Assembly: GCF_030848945.1 (NCBI RefSeq)
Contig: NZ_JANHAX010000001.1
Span: 310,001-374,000, forward strand
Origin: Marimonas arenosa
GTDB taxonomy: Bacteria > Pseudomonadota > Alphaproteobacteria > Rhodobacterales > Rhodobacteraceae
Length of the DNA: 64,000 nt
Reading direction: 5' to 3'
Shown piece by piece: positions 1 to 7,533 of the stretch (position 1 is the stretch's first letter; the number at the start of each line of letters is the position of its first letter). The translations under genes and the position numbers were made by a program. Under the pieces are notes generated by a model. The model saw only the letters and a list, made by a program, of their open reading frames with translations, did no database searches and was not told the DNA's origin.

Positions 1-422
1 GGCTGAAATCGGTGACCAAGGGCTATGCCAGCTTCGATTACCAGATGACCGGCTATCGCCAGGACAACCTGGTGAAAATGTCGATCCTGGTGAATGAGGA
101 GCCGGTCGATGCCCTGAGCACCATGGTCCACCGCGACCGGGCCGAGACGCGGGGCCGGGCGATGGTGGAGAAACTGAAAGACCTGATCCCGCGCCACATG
201 TTCAAGATCCCGATCCAGGCGGCGATCGGCGGCAAGGTGATCGCGCGCGAGACGCTGTCGGCCATGCGCAAGGACGTGACCGCGAAATGCTATGGCGGCG
301 ACGCGACGCGAAAGAAGAAGCTCTTGGAGAAGCAGAAGGCCGGTAAGAAGAAGATGCGCCAGTTCGGCAAGGTTGATATACCTCAGGAGGCATTCATCTC
401 GGCGTTGAAGATGGATGGGTGA
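1..422 (+). CDS. lepA: Elongation factor 4 (LepA), C-terminal part
   Basis: Only the last ~140 residues are present; the reading frame is open at the left edge of the window (first full codon at base 3). LepA is a ribosome-bound translational GTPase that back-translocates or remodels stalled ribosomes. The visible part is the LepA-specific C-terminal domain: [19 protein letters not shown] near the start, the [27 protein letters not shown] block, and the Lys-rich [14 protein letters not shown] tail, all characteristic of this family and absent from EF-G. The stop is TGA at 420-422. High-GC codon use contrasts with the AT-rich ORF that follows 21 bases later. Identification is firm; only the N-terminal GTPase part is outside the window. 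Confidence 0.97.
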   Translation, partial: LKSVTKGYASFDYQMTGYRQDNLVKMSILVNEEPVDALSTMVHRDRAETRGRAMVEKLKDLIPRHMFKIPIQAAIGGKVIARETLSAMRKDVTAKCYGGDATRKKKLLEKQKAGKKKMRQFGKVDIPQEAFISALKMDG

Positions 423-443
423 GCAAGCCGGCAGAGCCACAGC

Positions 444-1430
444 ATGAGCAATGAGTCACACAAAGTTGATCAAGAATTATTGAGTATTGGCGAGTATATT
501 CATCAATACAGAGGCTTTTTTGATCTTCTAAAGCGGGCCGACGGGCCAAGCAAACCGTTAAAAGAAACTCTGATCTCACTTGACTTAATGTCAAATGCGG
601 TCTCAGCTTCATTGCTAAGACAGGTCGCGGAGGGTCATTTAACCGCCGGCGAAATCCTTTTGAGGTCAGCCTTCGAAGGGCACGCTATTTCAGTGAAAAT
701 TCTCACACACAGCGAAGGGCCAGAATTTGCTAACTGGGAGTACAACTCATGTCTTGGAATTTTTTCAGCAGAAAAGGACATTAGGAGACTTCTGGAAATC
801 AAAAAAAAGGCCAGTGCAATGGCAGCCTCTGAAAGTGCTGCCTTTGGTGAAACGTCCCAAACCTATATCGAAAAAGACATAGATCAAAGAGTTGAGAGCC
901 TGAAAGAAGTCTGCAAAAATAAACGGATTAACCTCAATCCAAAAACGAAAAAGGGCCTATCGCAAAAAGACTACAATAACATCGCAGATAGCTGGCGTTT
1001 CGAGAGCCTGTGTGATCACCTTTCAAATGTCGGGATGCCCATTATTTTTGATGCGCTGGACTCCTACCAATTTGGAAGTAAAGCTGCGCATTTTGCATCG
1101 GAGAGCTTGTTGTATCACGAAAGCATGCAGCCTGGGTTCATGGTGGACAGCGGGAAGCCACACCGAGATCGTTTTGCCTATAACTGTCTTCGAATGATCG
1201 CCGAGCGAAAGCAGTTACTTTGGAAAATTCTGAAATTGGACGGTTACCCGCTTGAAAAGTCCATGGTTGAATTTTTTCGAGAACTCAAGAACAGAAGACA
1301 TGTGGCCGTTTCGGGCGAGTTGCTCGGACTTTTTACGGTCAAGAAAGTAGACGGTCTAAACTTAACAATCGAGGAAAAGTCTCTGGCTGATGAAGAAGAT
1401 TACCCAGCTGACAAGTTGTTCAAAGAGTAG
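444..1430 (+). CDS. Hypothetical protein, AT-rich, probably acquired
   Basis: A 328-residue predicted cytosolic protein with no signal peptide or membrane segment. I do not recognise the family with certainty; the helical N-terminal part with LLRSAFEGHAISVKIL loosely resembles uncharacterised DUF5677-like proteins, but this is a weak impression. The striking feature is composition: the gene is clearly AT-rich with many AAA, AAT and TTT codons, unlike lepA upstream and everything to about 57 kb. The start ATG at 444 has only a weak purine stretch before it. It lies 21 bases downstream of lepA and is followed by a gene-free stretch. Composition and isolation suggest horizontal transfer; no integrase or repeat flanks it. 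Confidence 0.7.
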   Translation: MSNESHKVDQELLSIGEYIHQYRGFFDLLKRADGPSKPLKETLISLDLMSNAVSASLLRQVAEGHLTAGEILLRSAFEGHAISVKILTHSEGPEFANWEYNSCLGIFSAEKDIRRLLEIKKKASAMAASESAAFGETSQTYIEKDIDQRVESLKEVCKNKRINLNPKTKKGLSQKDYNNIADSWRFESLCDHLSNVGMPIIFDALDSYQFGSKAAHFASESLLYHESMQPGFMVDSGKPHRDRFAYNCLRMIAERKQLLWKILKLDGYPLEKSMVEFFRELKNRRHVAVSGELLGLFTVKKVDGLNLTIEEKSLADEEDYPADKLFKE

Positions 1431-1522
1431 TATTGCGGCGACAGGCGTCGAGATAAAACGTTGAAATATGCTGACCCGACAATCGGAAAGTTGCACATCG
1501 GTTAGTTGTTGACACCTGACGT

Positions 1523-1597
1523 TTATCCACTTGAACCAAAACCAAAATCTCACTTATCCACAGGAAATCCCCACGCAATTTCAAGGACTTATCCCCA
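1523..1597 (+). other. Cluster of three DnaA-box-like 9-mers
   Basis: TTATCCACT (1523-1531), TTATCCACA (1554-1562, exact consensus) and TTATCCCCA (1589-1597) lie on the same strand, spaced 31 and 35 bases apart, in a locally AT-rich non-coding stretch. The consensus DnaA box is TTATNCACA. Same-strand clustering at about three helical turns is what a DnaA-binding region looks like. Whether it is an origin, a DnaA titration site or a regulatory site cannot be told; no dnaA, parAB, hemE or gidA is in view. Confidence 0.4.
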
Positions 1598-2287
1598 AGA
1601 AATTTGCGCCGCCGCGCATTTTTCCCTTGCCCGACTCACCCATGCGGGCGCAGCCTGAACTTAACGCAAGGGGTCGCAAGATCCCGAGCGGGACGCGGCG
1701 GTCTTCCGGGGCTGGAGCGGGGAGGGGATAGGTTACACCGAACCCGGCCTCGTGTTGATAAAACCGGAACGCAGGTCGAAACATCGCGGCTCTTCGGGGC
1801 CAAAGGTGGGAAGGCAGCGCACAAAGCCATCGCGGTCGCCGGGGAGGGCGCAAGCCCGAGCCGGTCTGGGGGGACAGGCCCCATGGCTTCGGCCGCAAGG
1901 TCTGATCCCGCTGTGCAAAGGTTCGCAAGGACCCGCGCAAACCGAATAGCAGTGTCTTCGGGCGCTGCTGTTCAGGAAGGCGTCAGGACCGTGGCCTCGG
2001 CCACATGCGAAGACCGCGTCTGAGCACCTGGCGCCTTCTCCTGTTTTCAGACCCGCAATGCGACATCCGGACCGCCGGGCGACACCGCCGGGCCAGGCGC
2101 GGCCCTTTGACCAGGCTTCCCGAAACGGAACGGGACCGGTCTGCCATTTGGCGAACCGGCCCCGAAGCGTCAGAATTGCATTACCGCGTCTATGCACCTG
2201 TGGGGGCACATCTAACCGTGGGTTTGCGGCGCCGCAACTAGATGTCGGGGGTGCCCGCCAAATGTCGCTGGGCGTGGCGGTTTTGCA
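1598..2287. other. Gene-free GC-rich stretch
   Basis: About 690 bases without a convincing gene. Several overlapping ORFs exist on both strands but none has a recognisable protein, a good ribosome-binding site or consistent codon bias. It contains local hairpins, for example a UUCG-capped stem with arms AGCAGTGTC and GGCGCTGCT near 1950-1972 and GTGGCCTCGGCCAC near 1990-2003, so an RNA is conceivable, but no known RNA family was recognised and no clear terminator was seen. Confidence 0.3.
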
Positions 2288-3742
2288 TCAAGCCCCGCGC
2301 CGGATCACCTCCATCTGTTTCTCGTGCCACGGCGCGGCGCGCTCGATCTGGCCGCAAAGCGACATCAGCTCGGCATCGAGCCCGAAGGGGGCGGCGAAAT
2401 GGATGCCGACGGGCAGGCCCTCGGCGCTCCAGTGCAGCGGCAGCGACACCGCCGGTTGGCCCGAGGCGTTGAAGATCGCGGTGAAGGGGGAATAGTCGAA
2501 CACGCCGCCGGGGCCGTTGCGGTAGTCGAGGAAATCCGCGTTGTCGGGTTTGAGATAGCCGATTTCACAGGGCGGCTGGGCGAGCGTCGGCGACAAGAGG
2601 ATATCGCAGTCGTCAAAGGCATGCGCCATGCGCCGCCCGAAGGCGTGGATTTCGCCGAGGGCGGCGAGGTAATCGGCGCCGCTGACGCCCTTGGCATACT
2701 CGACCGCGCCGAAGGTGACGCCGTCGACCATGTCCTCGGTCAGACGCGTATCCCCGAGGATCTTCGCCACCCGTCCGGCGGTGCCGCAGGCGACGATTTT
2801 CGTCCAGGCCTGCATCATCGCCGGCACGTCGAGCGTCTCTTCCGGCGACCAGGGATCGACCACGTGGCCGAGGTCCTCCATCAGTTTCGCGGCTTGCTCG
2901 ACCCCCTCGACGCAATCGGGGTGCAGCGGGGTGCCGGTATAGGACGTGGTGGTATAGCGGATGCGCAACTGGCCCGGATCATGGGCCATGGCCTGGGCAA
3001 AGCTTTCCTCCATCACCGGCGCGGCATAGGGCGCGCCCAGCTCCGGGCCGGCGGTGGCATCGAGCAAAACGGCGGTGTCGCGCAGGCTGCGGGTGAGAAA
3101 CCCGTCGATCGCCATGCCGCCCCAGCCTTCGCCCGACCCGGGTCCGCAGGGCAGGCGGGCGCGGGTCGGTTTGAACCCGACCAGACCGCAACTTGACGCC
3201 GGAATCCGCACCGAACCGCCGCCGTCCGAGCCATGCGCCGCCGGCACGATCCCCGCGGCCACCGCCGCGCCACTGCCGCCCGACGAGCCGCCCGAGGTGT
3301 GGTTCAGGTTCCACGGGTTGCGGGTGGGGGCGCCGTAGACGCCGGCCTCGGTTACCGGTCCGATGCCGAATTCGGGGCTGGTGGTGCGTCCGAAGGTATT
3401 GAGCCCGGTGACCTGCATGCGGGTGAAAAGCGTCGAGTCATAGCTCCAGCGCATACCGGCGCAGAGCCGTGAGCCGTTATTGGTCGGAAAATCCACCGCC
3501 TCGCAGCCGAGATCCTTGATCAGGAAGGGCACGCCGGCAAATGGCCCTTTTGGCAGGCCCTCGGCGATCTTGGCGCGGGCCACGTCCTCCTGGATATGCA
3601 CCACTGCGTTCAGCTTCGGGTTCCACGCCGCGACTCGCGCCAACGCCGCGTCGAGCAACCCCGAGGCCGAAACCTCTCCCGAGTCGACCAGCCCTGCGAG
3701 GCCGATTGCATCGTTTTGCGCATAGATCTCTGAAACGGACAT
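2288..3742 (-). CDS. Amidase (amidase signature family)
   Basis: A ~484-residue enzyme of the amidase signature superfamily, which hydrolyses carboxamides through a Ser-cisSer-Lys triad. The catalytic Lys lies in FLIKDLG, and the Gly/Ser-rich signature GGSSGGSGAAVAAG carries the cis-Ser, followed by the nucleophile in GSDGGGSVRIPASSCG and GFKPTRAR. The start is set at 3742 (MSVSEIYAQND) because GGGAGAGGG sits just before it; an in-frame start 24 codons upstream adds residues with no family match. It stands alone, so this is a stand-alone amidase of unknown substrate and not the GatA subunit of the tRNA amidotransferase (no gatB or gatC nearby). Its promoter region overlaps the FNR-site region. 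Confidence 0.9.
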   Translation of the reverse strand: MSVSEIYAQNDAIGLAGLVDSGEVSASGLLDAALARVAAWNPKLNAVVHIQEDVARAKIAEGLPKGPFAGVPFLIKDLGCEAVDFPTNNGSRLCAGMRWSYDSTLFTRMQVTGLNTFGRTTSPEFGIGPVTEAGVYGAPTRNPWNLNHTSGGSSGGSGAAVAAGIVPAAHGSDGGGSVRIPASSCGLVGFKPTRARLPCGPGSGEGWGGMAIDGFLTRSLRDTAVLLDATAGPELGAPYAAPVMEESFAQAMAHDPGQLRIRYTTTSYTGTPLHPDCVEGVEQAAKLMEDLGHVVDPWSPEETLDVPAMMQAWTKIVACGTAGRVAKILGDTRLTEDMVDGVTFGAVEYAKGVSGADYLAALGEIHAFGRRMAHAFDDCDILLSPTLAQPPCEIGYLKPDNADFLDYRNGPGGVFDYSPFTAIFNASGQPAVSLPLHWSAEGLPVGIHFAAPFGLDAELMSLCGQIERAAPWHEKQMEVIRRGA

Positions 3743-3831
3743 CGGCCCTCTCCCTGGTTTTTCCCTTGCAGCGTAGGGCTTGACGCTTGCCGGTAAAGAA
3801 AAACGCGGCGGCACACCGAGACATTCCGAAC

Positions 3832-3845
3832 TTGATATATGTCAA
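3832..3845 (+). promoter_or_regulatory. FNR/FnrL-type binding site, distal
   Basis: TTGATATATGTCAA matches the FNR consensus TTGAT-N4-ATCAA in 9 of 10 positions. If it acts as a class II activator site (centre near -41.5), transcription would begin near 3880, with TAACCT at 3868-3873 as the -10 element. It lies 198 bases upstream of the second site and on the far side of an intrinsic terminator, so it probably does not drive the cytochrome genes directly. Being palindromic it could also act leftward on the amidase (start 3742). Confidence 0.6.
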
Positions 3846-3879
3846 AGACGCAATGTGATCCCTGAGCTAACCTTACTCG

Positions 3880-3965
3880 CAATACGGTCTGGCTTACCTC
3901 CCTTTGCCATGACCGGAAACTGCCCGGGGATCGCGATGGCTTCGCGCCCCGGGCCTTATTTTTTT
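3880..3965 (+). ncRNA. Candidate FNR-activated small RNA
   Basis: A predicted ~85-nt transcript between an FNR-type site and an intrinsic terminator, with no ORF. The predicted start is 41 bases from the centre of the FNR palindrome. The 5' part is unstructured and carries the pyrimidine-rich run TTACCTCCC, which could pair with Shine-Dalgarno sequences; the 3' part is a strong GC stem followed by a T tract. That is the layout of a trans-acting regulatory RNA. E. coli FnrS is the known functional precedent, but no sequence homology is claimed. The alternative is a truncated leader. Confidence 0.4.
3922..3965 (+). terminator. Intrinsic terminator
   Basis: Stem arms GCCCGGGG (3922-3929) and CCCCGGGC (3947-3954), with an inner CGCGA/TCGCG pairing in the loop, followed by CTTATTTTTTT. 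The orientation is rightward. It lies upstream of the octaheme gene and downstream of no annotated gene, so it must end a separate short transcript or attenuate one. Confidence 0.75.
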
Positions 3966-4029
3966 CACTGATCGATTCTGCGACCCGGCCGGTCCGAATC
4001 TGAAACAAACCGACCAACATATTCTGAGT

Positions 4030-4072
4030 TTGATATAAGTCATATGCTGGGTTGCGACATAAGATGTAAAAT
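4030..4072 (+). promoter_or_regulatory. FNR-type promoter of the octaheme cytochrome operon
   Basis: TTGATATAAGTCAT (4030-4043) is a good half and a degenerate half of the FNR consensus. TAAAAT at 4067-4072 serves as the -10 box, giving a start near 4079 and the FNR site centred near -42, the class II position. The 40-base leader then reaches the GTG start at 4119. This implies induction under low oxygen. Confidence 0.6.
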
Positions 4073-4118
4073 GAAAATGAGAGCGAGGCTGCATGTGCGG
4101 CCAATCCGGAGATGTGTC

Positions 4119-5792
4119 GTGAAAAATCTGCGAAAACTGATCGCGGCCGTGGGTATCGGAGCGGTCGTGACCGCTCCTGCGCTGGCCAGTGAAACAACCG
4201 GGGCCAAGGTGGGAACGCCGCCCGCCGGGCCGAAGTCCATTACCGCGCCGGGCACAAGCACCGCTGATCACTCGAAGTTCGAGATCCTGAAAAAGGAGTT
4301 CGCCTCGGGGCCGGACGTGACCGAGGCCTGCCTCAGTTGCCACACCGAGGCCTCGGACCAGGTGCAGCATTCGATCCACTACAGCTGGGATTTCACCCAT
4401 CCTGACACCGGGCAGTCGCTGGGCAAGTCGAAAGTGATCAATGCGTTCTGCGGCTCGGTGGCGGGCAACGAACCGCGCTGCACCTCCTGCCATGTGGGCT
4501 ATGGCTGGAAAGACATGAGCCAGCCGCCGCCGCAAGCGGCCAGCGCCGTCGATTGCCTGGTCTGCCACGATCGCTCCGGGCAATATGCCAAATCGGCCAC
4601 CGGGGCAGGGCATGTGCCACCTCCCGAAATCAAGCCCGGCATGATCACCATGACGGGCGCCCCCGCCTGGCCGGTTGATCTGAATAAGGCGGCGCAGTCT
4701 GTCGGTCTGCCGGGGCGCGACAATTGCGGCAACTGCCACTTCTATGGCGGCGGCGGCGACAACGTGAAACACGGCGATCTGTCCTCGGCGCTCTACATGC
4801 CCGAGGAATCGGTCGACGTGCACATGTCGCCCGATGGCGAGAACATGGTCTGCGCCACCTGCCATGTCAGCGACAAACACCAGTGGCCCGGCTCGCGCTA
4901 TGACGTCACGGCCACCGATCCGCATGCGAACGATCCGCTCAAACCCGGTGAACGCCGCGACGTGGCCACCTGTGAAAGCTGCCACAGTGACAGCCCGCAC
5001 CCGGCCACGCTGGCGGGCCTGAAACTCGACGATCACACCAACACGCTGGCCTGCCAGACCTGCCACATCCCCAGCTTCGCCCGCGGTGGCGTCGCCACCA
5101 AGACGCTGTGGGACTGGTCGACCGCCGGCCAAAAGGACGAAAACGGCAAGATCATCAAGCGCAAGGGCTATACCCAAGCGGACGGCAAGGAATTGCCGAC
5201 CTATGTCACCATGAAGGGCGGCATGGCCTATGGCGAAGACGTGGTGCCCTATTACGCCTGGTTCGACGGCCAGGTGGAATACGCCAATGCCGAGCGGGAG
5301 ATTGACCCCACCGGCGTCGTCGACGTCAACAGCATCAAGGGCGATCCCAACGACGGCCAATCACGCATCTGGCCGTTCAAGCGGATGGAAGGGCGCCAAG
5401 CCTATGACAAGGGGCTCAACCGGTTGGTCTTCACCCATGTCTTCGGGCCCGGCTCCGACACCGCCTATTGGGGCAATTTCGATTGGAACAAGGCGATCGC
5501 GGCTGGCATGCAGAAGGTCGGGCTCGACTATTCCGGCGAGTATGGCTTCGTCGACACCTACATGTACTGGCCGATCACTCACATGGTCGCGCCTGCGGAA
5601 CAGGCGCTCAGCTGTGTCGAATGCCACAGCGCGGACGGCCGGATGGCCGGGCTCGCCGGCGTGTTCCTTCCGGGCACGGACAGCATGAACTGGGCCGGTA
5701 TGCTGGGCCGCCTGATGGTGCTGGCCGCGCTTCTGGGCGTGCTGGCGCATGGCGCGATCCGGCTTCTGTCCGGCAAAGAAGGGGAACAGTGA
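4119..5792 (+). CDS. Octaheme c-type cytochrome, tetrathionate reductase family
   Basis: A periplasmic multiheme cytochrome c of ~557 residues. Eight CXXCH motifs are visible: CLSCH, CTSCH, CLVCH, CGNCH, CATCH, CESCH, CQTCH and CVECH, the number expected for the octaheme tetrathionate reductase (OTR) family, whose members reduce tetrathionate and in vitro nitrite or hydroxylamine. A Sec signal peptide (MKNLRKLIAAVG...ALAS) and a C-terminal membrane anchor (LMVLAALLGVLAHGAI) frame the heme domain. GTG at 4119 is chosen because GGAG lies 7 bases before it and the signal peptide starts there; an upstream in-frame ATG at 4044 would precede the predicted transcription start. The stop overlaps the cytochrome b start by one base. 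The substrate is not proven. Confidence 0.9.
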   Translation: MKNLRKLIAAVGIGAVVTAPALASETTGAKVGTPPAGPKSITAPGTSTADHSKFEILKKEFASGPDVTEACLSCHTEASDQVQHSIHYSWDFTHPDTGQSLGKSKVINAFCGSVAGNEPRCTSCHVGYGWKDMSQPPPQAASAVDCLVCHDRSGQYAKSATGAGHVPPPEIKPGMITMTGAPAWPVDLNKAAQSVGLPGRDNCGNCHFYGGGGDNVKHGDLSSALYMPEESVDVHMSPDGENMVCATCHVSDKHQWPGSRYDVTATDPHANDPLKPGERRDVATCESCHSDSPHPATLAGLKLDDHTNTLACQTCHIPSFARGGVATKTLWDWSTAGQKDENGKIIKRKGYTQADGKELPTYVTMKGGMAYGEDVVPYYAWFDGQVEYANAEREIDPTGVVDVNSIKGDPNDGQSRIWPFKRMEGRQAYDKGLNRLVFTHVFGPGSDTAYWGNFDWNKAIAAGMQKVGLDYSGEYGFVDTYMYWPITHMVAPAEQALSCVECHSADGRMAGLAGVFLPGTDSMNWAGMLGRLMVLAALLGVLAHGAIRLLSGKEGEQ

Positions 5793-6463
5793 TGGTCAAG
5801 CGCATCGTCAAGGTCTATCCGCGGTTCGAACGGTTCTGGCACTGGTCACAGGTGATTCTTATCCTGACGCTGATGGTCACCGGGTTCGGCATCAACGGGC
5901 TGCACGGGTTCGTTTCTTTCGGCACCGCGGTCACCGTCCACACCATCGCGGCGCTTCTGCTGCTGGCGCTTTGGATCTTCTCCACCTTCTGGCTGGTCAC
6001 CACCGGAACCTGGCGGCAATTCACGCCAACGCTCGAGGGCATGATGCACGTGATCTTCTACTATGCCGTGGGGGTGTTCAAAGGCAAAAAACACCCCTAT
6101 CGCAAGGTGTTGTGGCGCAAACATAACCCTTTGCAGGCGGCCACCTATTTCGTGCTGAAATGGATTGTCTTCCCGGTGATCTGGATCACAGGGCTGCTTT
6201 ACCTGACCTTTAATTTCTGGGGCAGCGCAGTCACGGATGCCAGCTTCTGGCTCTGGCTTCTGGCCAACCTGCACCTGCTGGCGGCTTACGTGATCGTCAC
6301 CTTCCTCATCATCCATCTCTACCTGCTCACCGTCGGCGGCCACGGTTTCGGCGCACATGTCAAACCGATGATCACCGGCTATGACGAGGTCGAGCTCACC
6401 GCCGAGGAAGAGGCCTATCTCGAAGCCGACGAGCCGTGGCGCCTGAAGCCGCAGGAAGGCTGA
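5792..6463 (+). CDS. Cytochrome b561-type membrane subunit, quinol to octaheme electron transfer
   Basis: A 223-residue integral membrane protein with about four hydrophobic helices and heme-ligand-type histidines (WHWSQ near residue 16, VHTIAALLLL, LHLLAAYVIV, IHLYLLTVGG). This is the di-heme cytochrome b fold used by hydrogenases, formate dehydrogenases and thiosulfate reductases to take electrons from quinol. The TGATG overlap with the octaheme gene shows translational coupling. The likely role is to pass quinol electrons to the periplasmic octaheme protein. It ends in an acidic cytoplasmic tail and is followed by a terminator, so the operon has just two genes. Confidence 0.87.
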   Translation: MVKRIVKVYPRFERFWHWSQVILILTLMVTGFGINGLHGFVSFGTAVTVHTIAALLLLALWIFSTFWLVTTGTWRQFTPTLEGMMHVIFYYAVGVFKGKKHPYRKVLWRKHNPLQAATYFVLKWIVFPVIWITGLLYLTFNFWGSAVTDASFWLWLLANLHLLAAYVIVTFLIIHLYLLTVGGHGFGAHVKPMITGYDEVELTAEEEAYLEADEPWRLKPQEG

Positions 6464-6492
6464 CCTCTCTCGTTTTCTCTCTGGTGCAACCT

Positions 6493-6523
6493 GCCCGGGG
6501 TCTCGTGCTCCGGGCTTCTTTTT
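6493..6523 (+). terminator. Intrinsic terminator of the cytochrome operon
   Basis: Stem GCCCGG (6493-6498) and CCGGGC (6510-6515) followed by TTCTTTTT, 30 bases after the cytochrome b stop codon. Confidence 0.7.
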
Positions 6524-6554
6524 CCGTCGCGCCGTGGCGCCGGGGCCGTGAACG

Positions 6555-6584
6555 AAAAAGCCCGCCGGGACGGGCGGGCTTTTT
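6555..6584. terminator. Bidirectional terminator between convergent genes
   Basis: A-tract, stem GCCCGCC / GGCGGGC, T-tract: symmetric, so it can stop transcription from both the cytochrome operon and the convergent DUF882 gene, whose stop is at 6609. Confidence 0.8.
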
Positions 6585-6608
6585 CTGGAAAACCGGTGGG
6601 TGAGGGGC

Positions 6609-7178
6609 TCAGCGACCCCAGCTGCGCACCGGGCCGCAATCCATGTGCACGAAGTTCGACCCCGAATAACGACCCACGCCGCCGGCGCGGCACGAGGAAG
6701 CGGCGCGGGCCATCTGGCTGACCGAGCGCGACGCGAGCCGCAGATCGGCGGCCTGGCCCTTCAAGTGCAGAGAATTCTTGGCCACACCCTTAGAACGGGC
6801 GCGCAACATCGCGTTGGTTTTCGGGCTGCGGTAGCCAGACAGCAGCATGTAAGGCTCGTTCACGTCCATCAGGTTGTGCGCGGCGGTCATGATGTCCATC
6901 GTGCGCATGTCGATGTTCTTGACGTCGTTGGTGCGCCAGTCGCGCATGAACCAGGTCAGTTCCTTCACCGCGTCCTTGATATAGTCGCCCTCGATCCAGT
7001 AGATCATGTCGATCTTTTCACCGGTCCGGGCCGAATACATCTTCAGCCGGCGGATATCGCCCGATCCGCGCAGGAAACCTGCGGCCTTGGAAAAGGTGGG
7101 GGCTGCCGTGAGTGTGGTTGCTGCAAACGCGCCCAAAAGCGCGCGCCTCGAAAAGCTCGTCGAGCTGTGTTCCGTCAT
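6609..7178 (-). CDS. DUF882 / YcbK-like peptidase M15 family protein, Tat-exported
   Basis: A 189-residue protein with a twin-arginine signal (FSRRALLGAF) and then a DUF882 domain, the M15A-like fold of peptidoglycan D,D/L,D-endopeptidases such as E. coli MepK (YcbK). Zinc-ligand patterns are visible: SLHLKGQAADLR (H...D) and FVHMDCG (H). The preceding LSGYRSPKTNAML is also typical. It likely cleaves murein cross-links in the periplasm. It is divergent to an L,D-transpeptidase gene; in E. coli the relatives ycbB and ycbK are also neighbours, supporting a shared role in 3-3 cross-link turnover. The start ATG at 7178 places the RR motif at residues 11-12, as expected for Tat substrates. Confidence 0.88.
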   Translation of the reverse strand: MTEHSSTSFSRRALLGAFAATTLTAAPTFSKAAGFLRGSGDIRRLKMYSARTGEKIDMIYWIEGDYIKDAVKELTWFMRDWRTNDVKNIDMRTMDIMTAAHNLMDVNEPYMLLSGYRSPKTNAMLRARSKGVAKNSLHLKGQAADLRLASRSVSQMARAASSCRAGGVGRYSGSNFVHMDCGPVRSWGR

Positions 7179-7533
7179 GTCTAAAAGCGCCGTCCCGTCG
7201 CTTAGTCGCTTACCTGTGTCTTACGCGATGTTACGCGTGTCCTGCCATCTCTTCCCCAGATGCAACATTTCTATCGCACATATGGATTCGCCGGCCAAGT
7301 GGTGTTTCGGGGTCTCCAGATGGTATCAAGCAGTTTAGGCGGAATTTTGCTGAAAAAATATGAATCGTGGCGCGATTGCCGGTACGGATCTGAACAGCGA
7401 TGTCCGAATGCCGCAGTCGGGTCAGGGTTTCCTAGCTGTTCAACTTGTGAATGGACAAGATATGGGGGTTTGGGCCACAACTGGCGAGAATTAGGGGTTT
7501 TTTGACGAAAACGGACGACGTCCAAGGGGAACG
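7179..7533. other. Divergent promoter region
   Basis: 355 bases between the divergent DUF882 and L,D-transpeptidase genes. It is less GC-rich than the flanking genes. Short ORFs here show no coding signature. Both promoters must lie in it, but no convincing operator palindrome was found. Confidence 0.4.

Noticed and set aside
1604..2023. 139-codon plus-strand ORF in the gap after the AT-rich gene
   Set aside because: No ribosome-binding site, Arg/Ala-rich composition typical of non-coding GC-rich DNA, and equally long frames overlap on the other strand.
3894..5360. 488-codon minus-strand ORF
   Set aside because: Antisense shadow of the octaheme cytochrome gene, whose eight CXXCH motifs prove the plus-strand frame.
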